Shown: in pieces, positions 49,325 to 59,495 of the stretch | Layout: every line of letters begins with the position of its first letter | Numbering within the stretch: position 1 is the first letter of the stretch | DNA from: Crocinitomicaceae bacterium | GTDB taxonomy: Bacteria; Bacteroidota; Bacteroidia; Flavobacteriales_D; Crocinitomicaceae | Assembly: GCA_016719925.1 (NCBI GenBank) | Contig: JADJYC010000012.1 | Coordinates: 62,001-126,000, forward strand | DNA length: 64,000 nucleotides | Reading direction: 5' to 3' | Notes under the pieces: generated by a model | Told to the model about the DNA's origin: nothing | What the model saw: the letters and a program-made list of their open reading frames with translations, nothing else | The model's database searches: none | Program-made: the position numbers and the translations under genes

Positions 49325-50731
49325 ATGCAAGTAACAGAGCCAGACAAAGATCAATTCAGAAATACAATTTCAACTGTTGATGAAAAGGGTAAACGAGTTT
49401 GGGTTTATCCTAAAAAGCAATTTGGAAAATACTTTAACCGCCGTCAGATAACTGCATATTTTCTTCTTGCATTAATGGTTTCCGGACCATTCATTAAAAT
49501 CGGTGGTGAGCCTTTATTAATGATCAATATTCTGGAAAGAAAGTTTGTGTTTTTTGGACAGATTTTCTGGCCTGAAGATATTTTTCTTTTTGCATTCGGA
49601 ATGATTGCATTTGTGGTTCTGGTAATTGTATTTACAGTTGTTTTCGGACGGCTATTCTGTGGATGGGCTTGTCCGCAAACTATTTTTATGGAATTTATTT
49701 TCAGAAGAATTGAATACCTGATTGACGGTGACAGAAATCAGCAGAAACAATTGGACAAAATGCCCTGGAACGGACACAAAATTTTTAAACGTGTTTTGAA
49801 GTGGAGTATTTTCTGGATTATATCTTTTTTAATTGCAAATATTTTTCTGGCATATATTGTTGGGGGTGACGGTTTGAAAAATATCATTCTCGATAATCCG
49901 TCAGATCACATTGCCGGTTTGGTTGCCCTTGTCATTTTCACAACCGTATTTTTTAGCGTCTTCACCTGGTTCAGAGAGCAGGTTTGTATTGCCATTTGTC
50001 CGTACGGCAGATTACAGGGAGTATTGCTCGATAAAAATTCAATCGTGGTTGCATACGACCAAAAACGAGGTGAAAACCGTGCCTTATTTAAAAAAGGAGA
50101 AGACCGCAAAGCTGCAGGAAAAGGTGATTGTATTAGTTGTCATCAGTGTGTAGATGTTTGTCCGACAGGAATTGATATTCGTAACGGAACACAACTGGAG
50201 TGTATTAATTGCACTTTATGTATTGATGCATGTGATCACATGATGAAAAGTGTTGGCTTACCTGAAAAACTGATTCGATTTGATTCTGAAAACAGCATTC
50301 AAACCGGTGAATCCTGGAAACTTTCAAAAAGAGCAAAGGCGTATATTGTTTTAATGTTTGCTATTGTTGGTTTATTGGCAACACTCATTCTTACCAGAAA
50401 ATCACTGGATGTTACAATTCTTCACGTCAGGGGAACAACCTATCAGCATGTTGATGAAGATACATACAGTAACATATACGAGCTCACTGTCACCAACAAA
50501 ACGCAGGATGCTCATCAGATTCATTTTGAAGTATTGAGTGAAAACGCATCGCTGGAAATTGTTGGCGGTAATTTTGTGCTGAAAAAGGGGGAGCAGCTTA
50601 AAAGAAATATGATTCTTAAAATGAATCAGCAATTTATTACCGGACCAAAAACTGAAGTTACTGTTGGAGTTTTCAGTGGCGACAATTTAATTTCTGAAAA
50701 GGAAATTGATTTCAGCGGACCGGGATTTTAA
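49325..50731 (+). CDS. ccoG: cbb3 maturation protein CcoG (FixG)
   Basis: This membrane iron-sulfur protein reduces copper for assembly of cbb3 oxidase. Features: the first Cys motif FCGWACPQTIFMEF (about residue 113) between membrane spans, EQVCIAICPYGRLQ, and a ferredoxin-like pair (CISCHQCVDVCPTG and CINCTLCIDACDHM, about residues 268-310). A C-terminal Ig-like domain follows a last span (about 350-468). Length is 468 aa, as expected. The 94-nt gap before it shows no clear promoter. The gene is intact. Confidence 0.97.
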   Translation: MQVTEPDKDQFRNTISTVDEKGKRVWVYPKKQFGKYFNRRQITAYFLLALMVSGPFIKIGGEPLLMINILERKFVFFGQIFWPEDIFLFAFGMIAFVVLVIVFTVVFGRLFCGWACPQTIFMEFIFRRIEYLIDGDRNQQKQLDKMPWNGHKIFKRVLKWSIFWIISFLIANIFLAYIVGGDGLKNIILDNPSDHIAGLVALVIFTTVFFSVFTWFREQVCIAICPYGRLQGVLLDKNSIVVAYDQKRGENRALFKKGEDRKAAGKGDCISCHQCVDVCPTGIDIRNGTQLECINCTLCIDACDHMMKSVGLPEKLIRFDSENSIQTGESWKLSKRAKAYIVLMFAIVGLLATLILTRKSLDVTILHVRGTTYQHVDEDTYSNIYELTVTNKTQDAHQIHFEVLSENASLEIVGGNFVLKKGEQLKRNMILKMNQQFITGPKTEVTVGVFSGDNLISEKEIDFSGPGF

Positions 50732-50752
50732 TAATTACTAAACTGAAAGAGT

Positions 50753-51184
50753 ATGAACTGGGGAAAGTCGATTACAATTTTCATGGTATTATTCATGGGA
50801 TTTATTTTGAGCATGGTTTACTATGCGTTTACAAAAAATGCTGATCTGGTAGAAGAAAATTATTATGAGAATGAACTCAATTATGATCAGCATAAAATCA
50901 ACCGGGAGAATTACACTGGATTGACCGATCAGGCCTCAATTCAGACCGTTCCCGATGGAGTACAGATATATGTTCCTGCAACTGAAACGCCGGTAAAAAA
51001 CGGCAGTATTTATTTCTACCGTCCGGATGAAAAAAAATTAGACAGAAATTATGAATTAAGTCTGGATGAAAAAAATCTTCAGCTTCTGCCTTACAGCGAT
51101 TTTAAAGAAGGATATTACGATGTGAGAATTGAATGGAGTGATGCTCAGAAATCTTATCTTTTTGAAAATAATATTTCTTTCTGA
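50753..51184 (+). CDS. ccoH: FixH-family protein CcoH
   Basis: The 143-aa protein has one N-terminal membrane span (ITIFMVLFMGFILSMVYYAF) followed by DLVEENYYENELNYDQHKI. This block is typical of FixH/CcoH, and a periplasmic beta-sandwich follows (GSIYFYRPDEKKLDRNY). FixH proteins assist copper and oxidase maturation. It sits 21 nt after ccoG and its stop overlaps the next ATG (TGATG), consistent with one operon. Confidence 0.9.
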   Translation: MNWGKSITIFMVLFMGFILSMVYYAFTKNADLVEENYYENELNYDQHKINRENYTGLTDQASIQTVPDGVQIYVPATETPVKNGSIYFYRPDEKKLDRNYELSLDEKNLQLLPYSDFKEGYYDVRIEWSDAQKSYLFENNISF

Positions 51185-51897
51185 TGCTATGGACAGCGCT
51201 CATAATTGGTCTTTCCGGCAGCCTGCATTGCGTGGGTATGTGCGGACCAATTGCCCTGATGGTTCCTGGATCAAAAGGTAAAAAGCGCTGGCTTGCAATC
51301 ACATTGTATCACACCGGAAAAATTCTGGCTTATATGACGCTGGGATCTTTCTTTGGAATGATTCCCGCATTGCTGAGTTCGTTTAAAATTCAATCAGTGA
51401 TTACAATTTCTGCAGGGATATTTATTCTGATACTTGCAGCGCTTCCTTTTATTTTAAATAAAGTAGAGTCAAATGGTTTTTCAGTTTTCAATAAACTGAT
51501 ACAGTTTAAAAACAAAATGGCAGCCGCTTTGAATAAGAACCGTGAGGAGTATAGTTTTTACATTGGTTTTCTGAATGGATTTATCCCCTGCGGCATGGTT
51601 TATCTTGCGGCTATCGGCGCTATGAGTCAGCTTGATTTCATCAGCAGTATTTTATTTATGTTTTTATTTGGTCTTGGAACAATTCCTGTGATGACCTTAT
51701 TTCTTTTTGGTGCAGGATTTTTTAAATCATTTTCTCAGAACGGTATGCTGCAGCTTAAAAAAATTGCACTCGTTGCCGTTGGATTATTTATGATCTGGAA
51801 AGGATTTGACCATTATCAGGATAACATTTCTCCACCGCTTGAAGGTGAAATTTACAATGCCTGTGCGGTCATTCACCCGGATCAGATTTCAGACTAA
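51184..51897 (+). CDS. TauE/SafE-like (DsbD-type) membrane protein
   Basis: The 237-aa protein has about six membrane spans. The start has the motif SGSLHCVGMCGPIALM, in which two Cys and a His lie in the first span, and a second segment has GFLNGFIPCGMVYL. These features match the sulfite exporter TauE/SafE-type (CcdA/UreH-like) protein that often follows ccoH in cbb3 clusters, sometimes proposed to move copper or electrons. The exact role here is an inference from position. Its end overlaps the end of ccoI on the other strand by 9 nt. Confidence 0.85.
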   Translation: MLWTALIIGLSGSLHCVGMCGPIALMVPGSKGKKRWLAITLYHTGKILAYMTLGSFFGMIPALLSSFKIQSVITISAGIFILILAALPFILNKVESNGFSVFNKLIQFKNKMAAALNKNREEYSFYIGFLNGFIPCGMVYLAAIGAMSQLDFISSILFMFLFGLGTIPVMTLFLFGAGFFKSFSQNGMLQLKKIALVAVGLFMIWKGFDHYQDNISPPLEGEIYNACAVIHPDQISD

Positions 51898-54248
51898 TTT
51901 TTTCCCTTTCAGATTGGTAAGAATAGTAACCAGAAGTACAACAGAAATTGAACTTACCGGCATCAGTACCGCCGCAACAAGTGGCGTTAAAGTTCCGCTC
52001 AGAGCAAAAGACAATCCAATCAGATTGTAACAGATAGAAAATACATAACTCAGTTTCACCACACCTTTATTGTATTTGCAATACTCCATAAAAGCATCCA
52101 GCTGACTGAGTTTCTGACCATCTATAATTCCATCTGATGATGGTGAGAAAGAATACACGTCATCCACAACAGATACTCCAACATTACTTTGTTTTAAAGC
52201 GCCCGCATCATTCAGGCCATCACCTAACATCATTACTTTTTTACCTTTTTTCTGCAACTCTGAAATGAAATTCAGTTTGTCTTCCGGCTGCTGATTAAAG
52301 TTTAATGTTGTACCTGCCGGAACTAATTTTTCCAGTTTTTCTTTTTCGGATTCATTATCACCTGAAAGAATGTGAAGCTGATATTTTTTTCCAAGCTGAC
52401 GGAAAAGAATTTCTATGTCTTTTCTGTATGAATTTGCAAAGGTGAATGCGCCCAGAACTTTATCATTTTTTCTGACAAATACTTTGGTTCCCAGAGATGT
52501 GTTTTGGGCTTGCGTAAATGCACTGCTTCCAATCAGATATTCTTCTCCGTTTACAGTTACCTGAATTCCTTTACCTGCAATTTCTGTAAGATTTTCAAGC
52601 GTGACATTTGTCTTTACCTGATGGAGAAATTTATGGATCTGTCTGCTTAACGGGTGAGAAGATTGAGCAGTGATTGTTGAAATAATCAGATTTTCATTTT
52701 CATCCAATGGTTCACCTTTCCATTTGAGTTCTGATTGATTGTTATGGGTAATTGTTCCCGTTTTGTCAAAAACAATATCTGTAATACGTGACACCGATTC
52801 AATCACTTTGGATGATCTCAGGTAAAATGATTTTTTTCCCATAATTCGGATACCGTTCCCATAGGTGAATGGTACCGATAATGCAATTGCACAAGGGCAG
52901 GCAATAATCAGAACAGAAACAATCACAAAAAGCCATTTGGAAGGATCCATGATCAGCCAGTAAATAGCACCAATTGCAGCAATCAGAAGTATAGCGAAAG
53001 TAAAATACCGCGTTATGTCTTCAGTGAATGAACGGTCATTTTTTTCTTTGTCAAAACCGGATTGTTCCAGAGTTTGGTGAGATAAGAATTCTCAACATCT
53101 TTTTCGGTTTCAATTTCAATGGAAGATCCTTCCTGTCTTCCGCCGGCAAATAATTTTTCTCCCGATTTTTTTGAAATTAAAGCTGATTCACCGGTTACAA
53201 AACTGTAGTCAATTCTTCCTTCTCCGCTGATCAGTTTTGCATCTGCCGGAATCAATTCATTATTTCGTATCACTAATCTGTCACCAGCTTTGATGCTTTG
53301 AAGCGGAACAATTTTCTCTGTTTCATTTTCAATTTTAGAAACAGCAATTGGAAAATACGATTTATAATCTCTTTCAAAATTAATAGAGCCATAGGTTGTT
53401 TGCTGAAACCACTTTCCAACAAGTAAGAAGAAAATCAATCCGGCAAAAGAATCTAAATAACCCGCGCCCGTATTGGTAAAAATCTCATACAATGATTGAA
53501 AATAGAAAGCAAGAATTCCCAGCGTGATAGGCACATCAATGTTAATGTGTTTTGTGGTGACTGCTTTCCAGGCAGATTTGAGATAATCAATATCACAATA
53601 GAGGAGAATTGGTATTGATAACAGCAAATTCAGATATTTGAATACGTCCTGAAAATTTTCATAAGTAGAATCGATTCCCAGATATTCAGGGAAACTGAGC
53701 AGCATCATATTTCCAAAACAAAAGCCCGCTATTCCAATTTGGATAATGAGTCTTTTATCTGATCTGAATTTTTTGGATCCCGGCTCATAATCTTTCATGC
53801 TTATGGAGGGCGGATAACCTATTGTTCCCAGCAATTCAGCCAGTTCACGCAAACTCAGCAAAGATTCATCAAACGTAACTTCTACTTCTTTTTTGACAAA
53901 GTTGACCTGACTGCTGATGACTCCCTGTTTTATTTTTGACAGTCTTTCCAATAACCACAGGCAGGATGAACAGTGAATCTGAGGAATAAAAAAACGAATT
54001 CGTGAAATATTTCCTTCACTGAAAAAAACAAACCGTTCCCTGAATTCGGGTAAATCCAGAAAATTAAATTTTCCCTGATAATTTTTACCGGCTTTGAGTC
54101 CGGGATTTTTTTCCAGTGTATAATAATTTTCAAGTGAATTTCCACTTAAAATTTCATAGACCGTCTGACAGCCTTCACAGCAAAAATGCTTGTTATCAAA
54201 CTGTAAATCAACCTCACAGGGTCCGGCGCAATGGAAGCAAGTATTCAT
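51889..54248 (-). CDS. ccoI: Copper-transporting P-type ATPase CcoI (frame broken)
   Basis: A heavy-metal P1B-ATPase with a Cys-rich N-terminus (MNTCFHCAGPCEVD, then HFCCEGCQTVYE) and a metal-binding domain containing HCSSCLWLLE. Later come the transport CPC motif IIACPCAIALS, the phosphorylation site DKTGTITH, and MLGDGLNDAGAL. The frame breaks in the A-run at about 53037-53043: NPVLTKKK continues as NDRSFTEDITRYFTF. Joined length is about 786 aa. I chose ATG 54248, since the Cys-rich start is typical of this subgroup. It supplies copper for cbb3 assembly and is convergent with the cco operon. A FNR/CRP-type site lies at -41.5. Confidence 0.93.
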
Positions 54249-54267
54249 TTGAGTCTTTAGGGTACTG

Positions 54268-54275
54268 CAAAATTC
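54268..54275 (-). promoter_or_regulatory. Promoter -7 element of ccoI, one mismatch
   Basis: GAATTTTG on the minus strand differs from TAnnTTTG at one base. Its predicted start is 54263, 15 nt before the ATG. No -33 box is seen; an activator site takes its place. Confidence 0.4.
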
Positions 54276-54298
54276 CTTTATTCTGCTTATTTTTATCC

Positions 54299-54310
54299 TG
54301 ATAAATATCA
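54299..54310. promoter_or_regulatory. FNR/CRP-type site between ccoI and the kinase gene
   Basis: TGAT-AAAT-ATCA has the full core of an FNR-family site. Its centre, 54304.5, lies 41.5 bp upstream of the predicted ccoI start, the class II activator position. It is also 10 nt upstream of the kinase start codon. Confidence 0.5.
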
Positions 54311-54319
54311 CAAAAGGAT

Positions 54320-55877
54320 TTGACATTAAAACTTGATATAGCAAAATTTGCCGGTCAGACAGTTTATGAAATCCTGTTTGCTTCCATTAATGAGGGCGTT
54401 ATTATTGTAGGTAAAGACGGATCTATTTTGCTGGCAAATCCAAGAGCTAATGAACTTTTTGGTTATGGTGCTGAAGAACTTGAAGGGAAAAAAGTGGAGG
54501 ATCTTGTTCCTATGGCTTCACGCCCAAACCACGCTCAGTTGAGATCTGATTTTCATCAGTCACCCCGTAAAAGAAGTATGGGCGCGGGGATGAACCTAAA
54601 GGCACTGAGAAAAGACGGCTCTCATTTTTACGTAGAAATTTCTTTAAATCATTTTACGCTTGAAGGAGATGTATTTGTTGCTGCGCTGATAACTGATATT
54701 TCCAAACGGGTAGAACAGGAAATGGTCATTCGGGAACTGAATGCAGATCTGGAGAAAAAGGTCAATGAACGTACTATTGAGGTAAGGGAAAGTCAGGAAC
54801 TGTATTCTGCCATTGCCCGTAATTTTCCCAATGGAACAATCAACGTTTTTGACCGCGATCTGAACTATGTTTTTGTAGAAGGGAAAGAATTGTATCAATT
54901 AGGAATTACCAGTGAAAAACTTATTGGAACCTCATATCTGAACCGGCTTGCACCTGCTATCAGACCTCAGATAGGATCGGCTTTGGCAAGAGTTTTTAAC
55001 GGTGATCCGCAGGATTTTGAAATAGAGTATAAGGAACATTTTTACAGACTTACTGCCGTACCGTTATCCAGAAAAAATGATGTAATTGATAAAATTCTGG
55101 TTGTTGAACAAAATATCACAGAACAAAGGAAGGCATCTGATCAGCTGGAGGCAGCTCTTACAAAAAGAAAAATCACTGAATGAAATGAAATCACGCTTTG
55201 TAAGCATGGCTTCACATGAATTCAGAACGCCGTTGAGTACCATTTTATCTTCTGTTTCACTGATTGAAAAATACATTGAAAACGGATCGTATGAAAATAC
55301 ACCCAAACACATCAAGCGAATTAAAAATTCAGTTAAAGGTCTTACAGATATTTTAAATGATTTCCTTTCTGTAGATAAACTGGAGAATCAGAAAACGGAC
55401 ATTAAAATATCTGAATTTGATTATGCCGCTTTTGTTAAAGAAATGGTGGAGGACATGCAGAACATGTGTCAGGAAGGACAAATAATTGACTGGAAAATAA
55501 ATGCAGAAAGAACAGTTATCAATTGCGATTTGAATATCCTCAGAAATATCCTTTACAATTTACTGACTAACGCAATGAAGTATTCCAAAGAAGGACAAAA
55601 TATAATTTATCACTCCTGGCTGACGGATGATTCCATCAGAATTATTGTGCAGGATTTTGGAATCGGAATTCCGTCACATGAACAAAAATTGCTTTTCACC
55701 CGTTTCTTCCGCGCAAAAAATGCAACCAATATCAAAGGTACCGGCTTAGGACTGAATATTGTAAAGAGCTATCTGAAAATGCTCGGCGGAACAATTAAAT
55801 TTACCAGTGAAGAAGGAAAAGGAACTACCTTTGAAATAGAAATACCCATTAACCAAACTCAGGATAACAATGAATAA
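54320..55877 (+). CDS. Cytoplasmic PAS-PAS histidine kinase (frame broken)
   Basis: The kinase has two PAS domains (residues about 10-140, EILFASINEGVIIVGKDG; and about 155-275, LYSAIARNFPNGTINVFDRD) joined by a coiled coil. The HisKA phosphoacceptor is SMASHEFRTPLSTI (about residue 293), followed by the HATPase parts NILYNLLTNAMKYS (N box), VQDFGIGIP and GTGLGLNIV. No membrane span is seen, so sensing is cytoplasmic. The frame breaks near 55165 (AAAAAG run), where ALTK continues as EKSLNEMKSRFVSM. Joined length is about 519 aa. The start is a TTG, since no ATG is in frame; an upstream indel could hide another start. It overlaps its partner regulator by 8 nt. Confidence 0.9.
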
Positions 55878-56929
55878 AGTAATTGCACTGATTGAAGACA
55901 ATCATGAAATGAGAGAGAATATTCAGGAAATTCTCGAACTGGCAAATTATACAGTTTACAGCGCTGAAAACGGAAAAAAAGGAGTGGATGTCATTAAACA
56001 GCACAAACCTGATCTTATTCTTTGTGATATTATGATGCCTGAACTGGATGGTTATGGTGTTTTATATATGGTCAGTAAAAATCCTGAAACTGCGTCTATT
56101 CCGTTTGTTTTTCTGACTGCCAAATCTGAAAAGATGATTTCAGAAAAGGAATGAACATGGGTGCTGATGATTATCTCACAAAGCCTTTTGAAGATACAGA
56201 ATTGCTGGACGCTATTGAAAGAGATTAAAGAGGATTGAACAGTTTGCGCACGAATTTAAACCAACACCGCAGGGACTTTCTGATTTCTTTGAATCTGTTC
56301 AGGGAATTGAATCACTGGAGAAACTGGCGCATGACAAACGTTCAAAAAAATTCAATAAAAAGGACACGGTTTTCTTTGAAGGGGATTATCCCAACTTTCT
56401 TTATTTCGTGAATTCAGGAAAAATAAAAACCTCAAAAATGAATAAAGACGGTAAGGATTTTATTACCGGTTTATATTCTGAAGGAGATTTTTTCGGATAT
56501 CTGGAAATGATTAAGGAATCCAATTATACAGAGGCAGCTTCTGCATTGGAAAATTCTGAACTGACCTTAATACCAAGAGAAGATTTTCTGAAATTATTAT
56601 ATTCTTCCAAAGAGGTTTCGGTGAAATTTATCAAAATGCTGGCAGGTTCAATGACAGATAAACAGGAAGAACTGCTTAATCTTGCTTATGATACCGTAAG
56701 AAAACGTGTGGCAGATTCACTCTTAAAACTCAATGACAAATACAATGTGAAAAATGAAAAAGATTTCACCATGAGTATTTCAAGAGATGACCTTGCTGCC
56801 ATTGTTGGTACAGCTACCGAATCTGTGATCCGGACACTTTCTGAATTTAAGGCAGACGGTTATATCAATATCAAAGGCTCAAATATTACTATCTTAGCCC
56901 CCGATAAACTGAGAAATTTCAGATTTTAA
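55870..56929 (+). CDS. Receiver-CRP/FNR fusion response regulator (frame broken)
   Basis: An N-terminal receiver domain has the phosphoacceptor in LILCDIMMPELDGYG (about Asp 53), LTAKS, and YLTKPF. It is fused to a cyclic-nucleotide-binding-like fold (KKDTVFFEGDYPNFLYFVNSGK...GLYSEGDFFGYLEMI) and a Crp-type winged helix (SISRDDLAAIVGTATESVIR). The recognition helix TATESVIRTL keeps the Glu and Arg used by CRP and FNR to read TGA half-sites. No iron-sulfur Cys cluster is present, so it is not a direct O2 sensor. The frame breaks near 56145 and near 56225. Joined length is about 353 aa. Its kinase precedes it with overlap. It is the likely activator of the nearby TGA-N6-TCA sites. Confidence 0.9.
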
Positions 56930-56947
56930 ATTTTATAAACAAAACCA

Positions 56948-57467
56948 ATGAAAAAATTATTGATGCTTTCGCCGGTGGCTTTGTTACTGGCTTGTGGTGG
57001 TGAATCAACTGAAAACCACAACAACAACTGATACTACCAAACAGGCACCTGTTGAACTGACAGATGATCAGAAAATTGAAAATTATTTAACTGAAAAAGG
57101 ATGGACGGCTGAACGTGATCCAAGTGGCGTTTATGTTGTTACAGATACTGTTGGAACAGGTGAAGAGCGCCCCGGACCAATGGATGATGTGACTATTTTT
57201 TATGCAGGATATTTGCTTGATGGTACTCAGTTTGACGGAACTCAGGATGCACCTGCAACTTTTAATTTGTCTATGCTGATTGAAGGATGGCAGATTGGTA
57301 TTCCAAAATTCGGAAAGGTGGAAAAGGTAAATTGGTTATTCCGCCTGCTTTAGGATATGGCGCTCAGGAAGTGGGTGATATCCCTGCAAATTCTTGTCTG
57401 ATGTTTGAAATTGAACTGGTGGATTTTGTTGCGTCTGTCGGCTGTGGAAGATGTTCCGGCTCACTAA
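56948..57467 (+). CDS. FKBP-type peptidyl-prolyl isomerase lipoprotein (frame broken)
   Basis: The product starts [20 protein letters not shown] with lipobox LLAC. A Thr-rich linker, then [23 protein letters not shown], leads to an FKBP fold: [18 protein letters not shown] (DGTxFD motif), [12 protein letters not shown], then [35 protein letters not shown]. The frame breaks near 57005, near 57320 and possibly near 57435, giving an end at [10 protein letters not shown]. About 170 aa. It is a folding helper of the envelope, ahead of a strong terminator. Confidence 0.85.
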
Positions 57468-57488
57468 GATTAAAAAATACTGAATATA

Positions 57489-57527
57489 AATCCCGTCGCT
57501 ATTTAATTGGTGACGGGATTTTTTTTT
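57489..57527 (+). terminator. Rho-independent terminator of the FKBP gene
   Basis: AATCCCGTC and GACGGGATT form a 9-bp stem, followed by a run of nine T. Confidence 0.9.
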
Positions 57528-57602
57528 GGTGTATTTTCTTTCAAATGACAACAATCATTTTTGCTGCTCTCAGAAAACCTGACCTTTGAAAAAAAATGAA
57601 AC

Positions 57603-58831
57603 ATGCATTGGCCAAAACTTCCTGAAAAGGAAATTAAAAAAAGAGTGTTTGAAGCATTGGATTCAAATCTGAATTACCACAAAGAAAAAATTCTTGGAAT
57701 TCCGGCAACATATCTTGATCAGGAACAATTTTATTTTGATGCACCTTTTTTAAAAGATGCTGCATTTTTGTCCGTACTGATTCATAATCCCAATCACATT
57801 GGTTGTCATACGTATCAGCAGGGTGAATCTTATTTTAAAGGAACGCAGCAGCTTGAAATTGATTTGCTGAGAATTTGTGCTGAGGAAATTTTTGGTGCTG
57901 AAAAAAATCAGTGGGACGGTTATGTTGCTCCCGGCGGAACTGAAGCAAATATTCAGGCACAATGGATGTACCGGAATTATTTTCATAAAAATAAAAATGC
58001 TTCATTAAATGAAATTGCGCTGGTATTTTCATCTGATGCACATTATTCCGTTTATAAGGGAAGTAACCTTCTTGGTTTAAAAATATTGTTGTGCCGGTAA
58101 ATGATGACCGAAGCTGGAATGAAAATGACCTGAATGCTAAACTGCAGGAAGCAAAATCGGCGGGAATCAAATATTTGATTTTTCACCTGAGTATGGGAAC
58201 AACCATGTTTGAAAGTGTTGATCATACTTCCCTGATAAAACGCGTAACGGAAAAAAATAATTTTGATTTTTTCATTCACGTTGATGCCGCTTTTGGTGGA
58301 TTTATATATCCGTTCACTTCGTCAGACAGAGATCTGACTTTTGAAAATCCGTTAATCACTTCTATAACAATTGATGGGCACAAAATGCTTCAGGCGCCTT
58401 ATGGAACCGGAATTTTTATCTGCAGAAAAGGGTTTATTGAAAATACACGTACAGTTGAAGCATCTTATGTGCAGGGCACAGATTTTACCTTGTGCGGCAG
58501 CCGTTCAGGTGCTAATGCAATTGCTGTTTGGATGATTCTGATGACACATGGTTATGAAGGATGGAAATATCAGATGCAAAAACTGATTGACAGGACAGAC
58601 CATATTTGTGAAACACTGGATGAACTGAAAATTAGTTATTACCGGCATCCTAACATGAATATCATTGCCATTAAAGCGCATGGAATAAAACCTGAAATCG
58701 CTAAAAAATACCATCTTGTAGCAGATGATTTTCAGAATCCCAAATGGTGGAAGATTGTAACCATGATGCACGTTGAAAAACGGTTGATTGATGAGTTTTT
58801 ATTAGATCTGCATCAGAGCGTGTTGAATTAG
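57603..58831 (+). CDS. PLP-dependent group II decarboxylase-like enzyme (frame broken)
   Basis: The protein belongs to the fold type I PLP decarboxylases (glutamate/tyrosine/aspartate decarboxylase type). Features: YVAPGGTEANIQAQW (phosphate contact), FFIHVDAAFGGF (Asp that pairs with PLP), and TIDGHKMLQAPYGTG (Schiff-base Lys, about residue 262). It begins MHWPKLPEKEIKKRVFEALDSN. The frame breaks near 58083 (AAAAAT), where LLGLK continues as IVVPVNDDRSW. Joined length is about 409 aa. The amino acid substrate cannot be told. It stands alone, between the FKBP terminator and a repeat-bearing gap. Confidence 0.88.
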
Positions 58832-58836
58832 CCTCC

Positions 58837-58962
58837 GGCATTTCAGCGAAAATCTGCGAAATCTATCGCGTAAATCAGCGGGAGAGAAATCCACAATCTC
58901 AATCATCCGCAGATGATCGCAGATAAAAAGGCGCTGATTCCCGCAGAAGGTTGTCATAATTT
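58837..58962. repeat. Palindromic repeats of the CTGCG type
   Basis: The words AATCTGCG, AATCAGCGGGA, CCGCAGAT and CGCAGAT alternate (58855-58925, then CCCGCAG at 58940). CGCAGAT pairs with ATCTGCG, so the stretch can form stem-loops. The unit looks like a short interspersed repeat of the kind seen in several Bacteroidota, but copies elsewhere in this genome cannot be checked here. No gene is found in 58832-59049. Confidence 0.45.
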
Positions 58963-59024
58963 CTTCAGAATTAATTATTAATACGCGCAATTCCACTGTA
59001 AACCAATAAATATCCAGATTTCAC

Positions 59025-59032
59025 TACCTTTG
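59025..59032 (+). promoter_or_regulatory. Promoter -7 element of the queD gene
   Basis: TACCTTTG matches TAnnTTTG. It predicts a start at 59037 and a 13-nt leader. No -33 box is clear. Confidence 0.5.
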
Positions 59033-59049
59033 CATCAAATAAATCTGCA

Positions 59050-59493
59050 ATGAACCTCAGGGTTACTAAAATATTTGACTTTGAAACGGCGCATGCCCTT
59101 TGGGGATATGATGGCAAGTGCAAAGACATTCACGGGCATTCTTATAAACTTACTGTATCTATTGCCGGTAAACAGATTGAAGATTCTTCCAATCCAAAAT
59201 TCGGAATGATTATCGATTTCAGTGATCTGAAACTAATTGTGAAAAAGGAAATTGTGGATGTATTTGATCATTGCCTGCTGGTAAACGGAAATACGCCGCA
59301 CAAAAATTATGCTGAAGTTGAAAGCGGATTTTCTAAAATCATGCTTTGTACTTATCAGCCAACGTGTGAAAATATGCTGGCAGACATGGTTTCAAGACTA
59401 TTAAAAAATCTGCCGGCTCATATTCAGTTAAAAAAAGTAACGTTGCAGGAAACCTCTTCCAGTTTTGCAGAGTGGCATGCAGATGATAACTAG
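59050..59493 (+). CDS. queD: 6-carboxytetrahydropterin synthase / PTPS family
   Basis: The 147-aa protein belongs to the QueD/6-pyruvoyl-tetrahydropterin synthase family of the queuosine and pterin pathways. Zinc ligands are in FETAHAL and CKDIHGHSYKL, and the Cys of that motif is the usual catalytic residue. The conserved blocks MIIDFSDLK, VFDHCLLVN (acid-base His), PTCENMLADM (Glu), and LQETSSSFAEW are all present. The length is about normal. It lies 2 nt upstream of hemN, so the two share one transcript. Preference for the QueD reaction over PTPS is by family prevalence in bacteria. Confidence 0.9.
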   Translation: MNLRVTKIFDFETAHALWGYDGKCKDIHGHSYKLTVSIAGKQIEDSSNPKFGMIIDFSDLKLIVKKEIVDVFDHCLLVNGNTPHKNYAEVESGFSKIMLCTYQPTCENMLADMVSRLLKNLPAHIQLKKVTLQETSSSFAEWHADDN

Positions 59494-59495
59494 TT

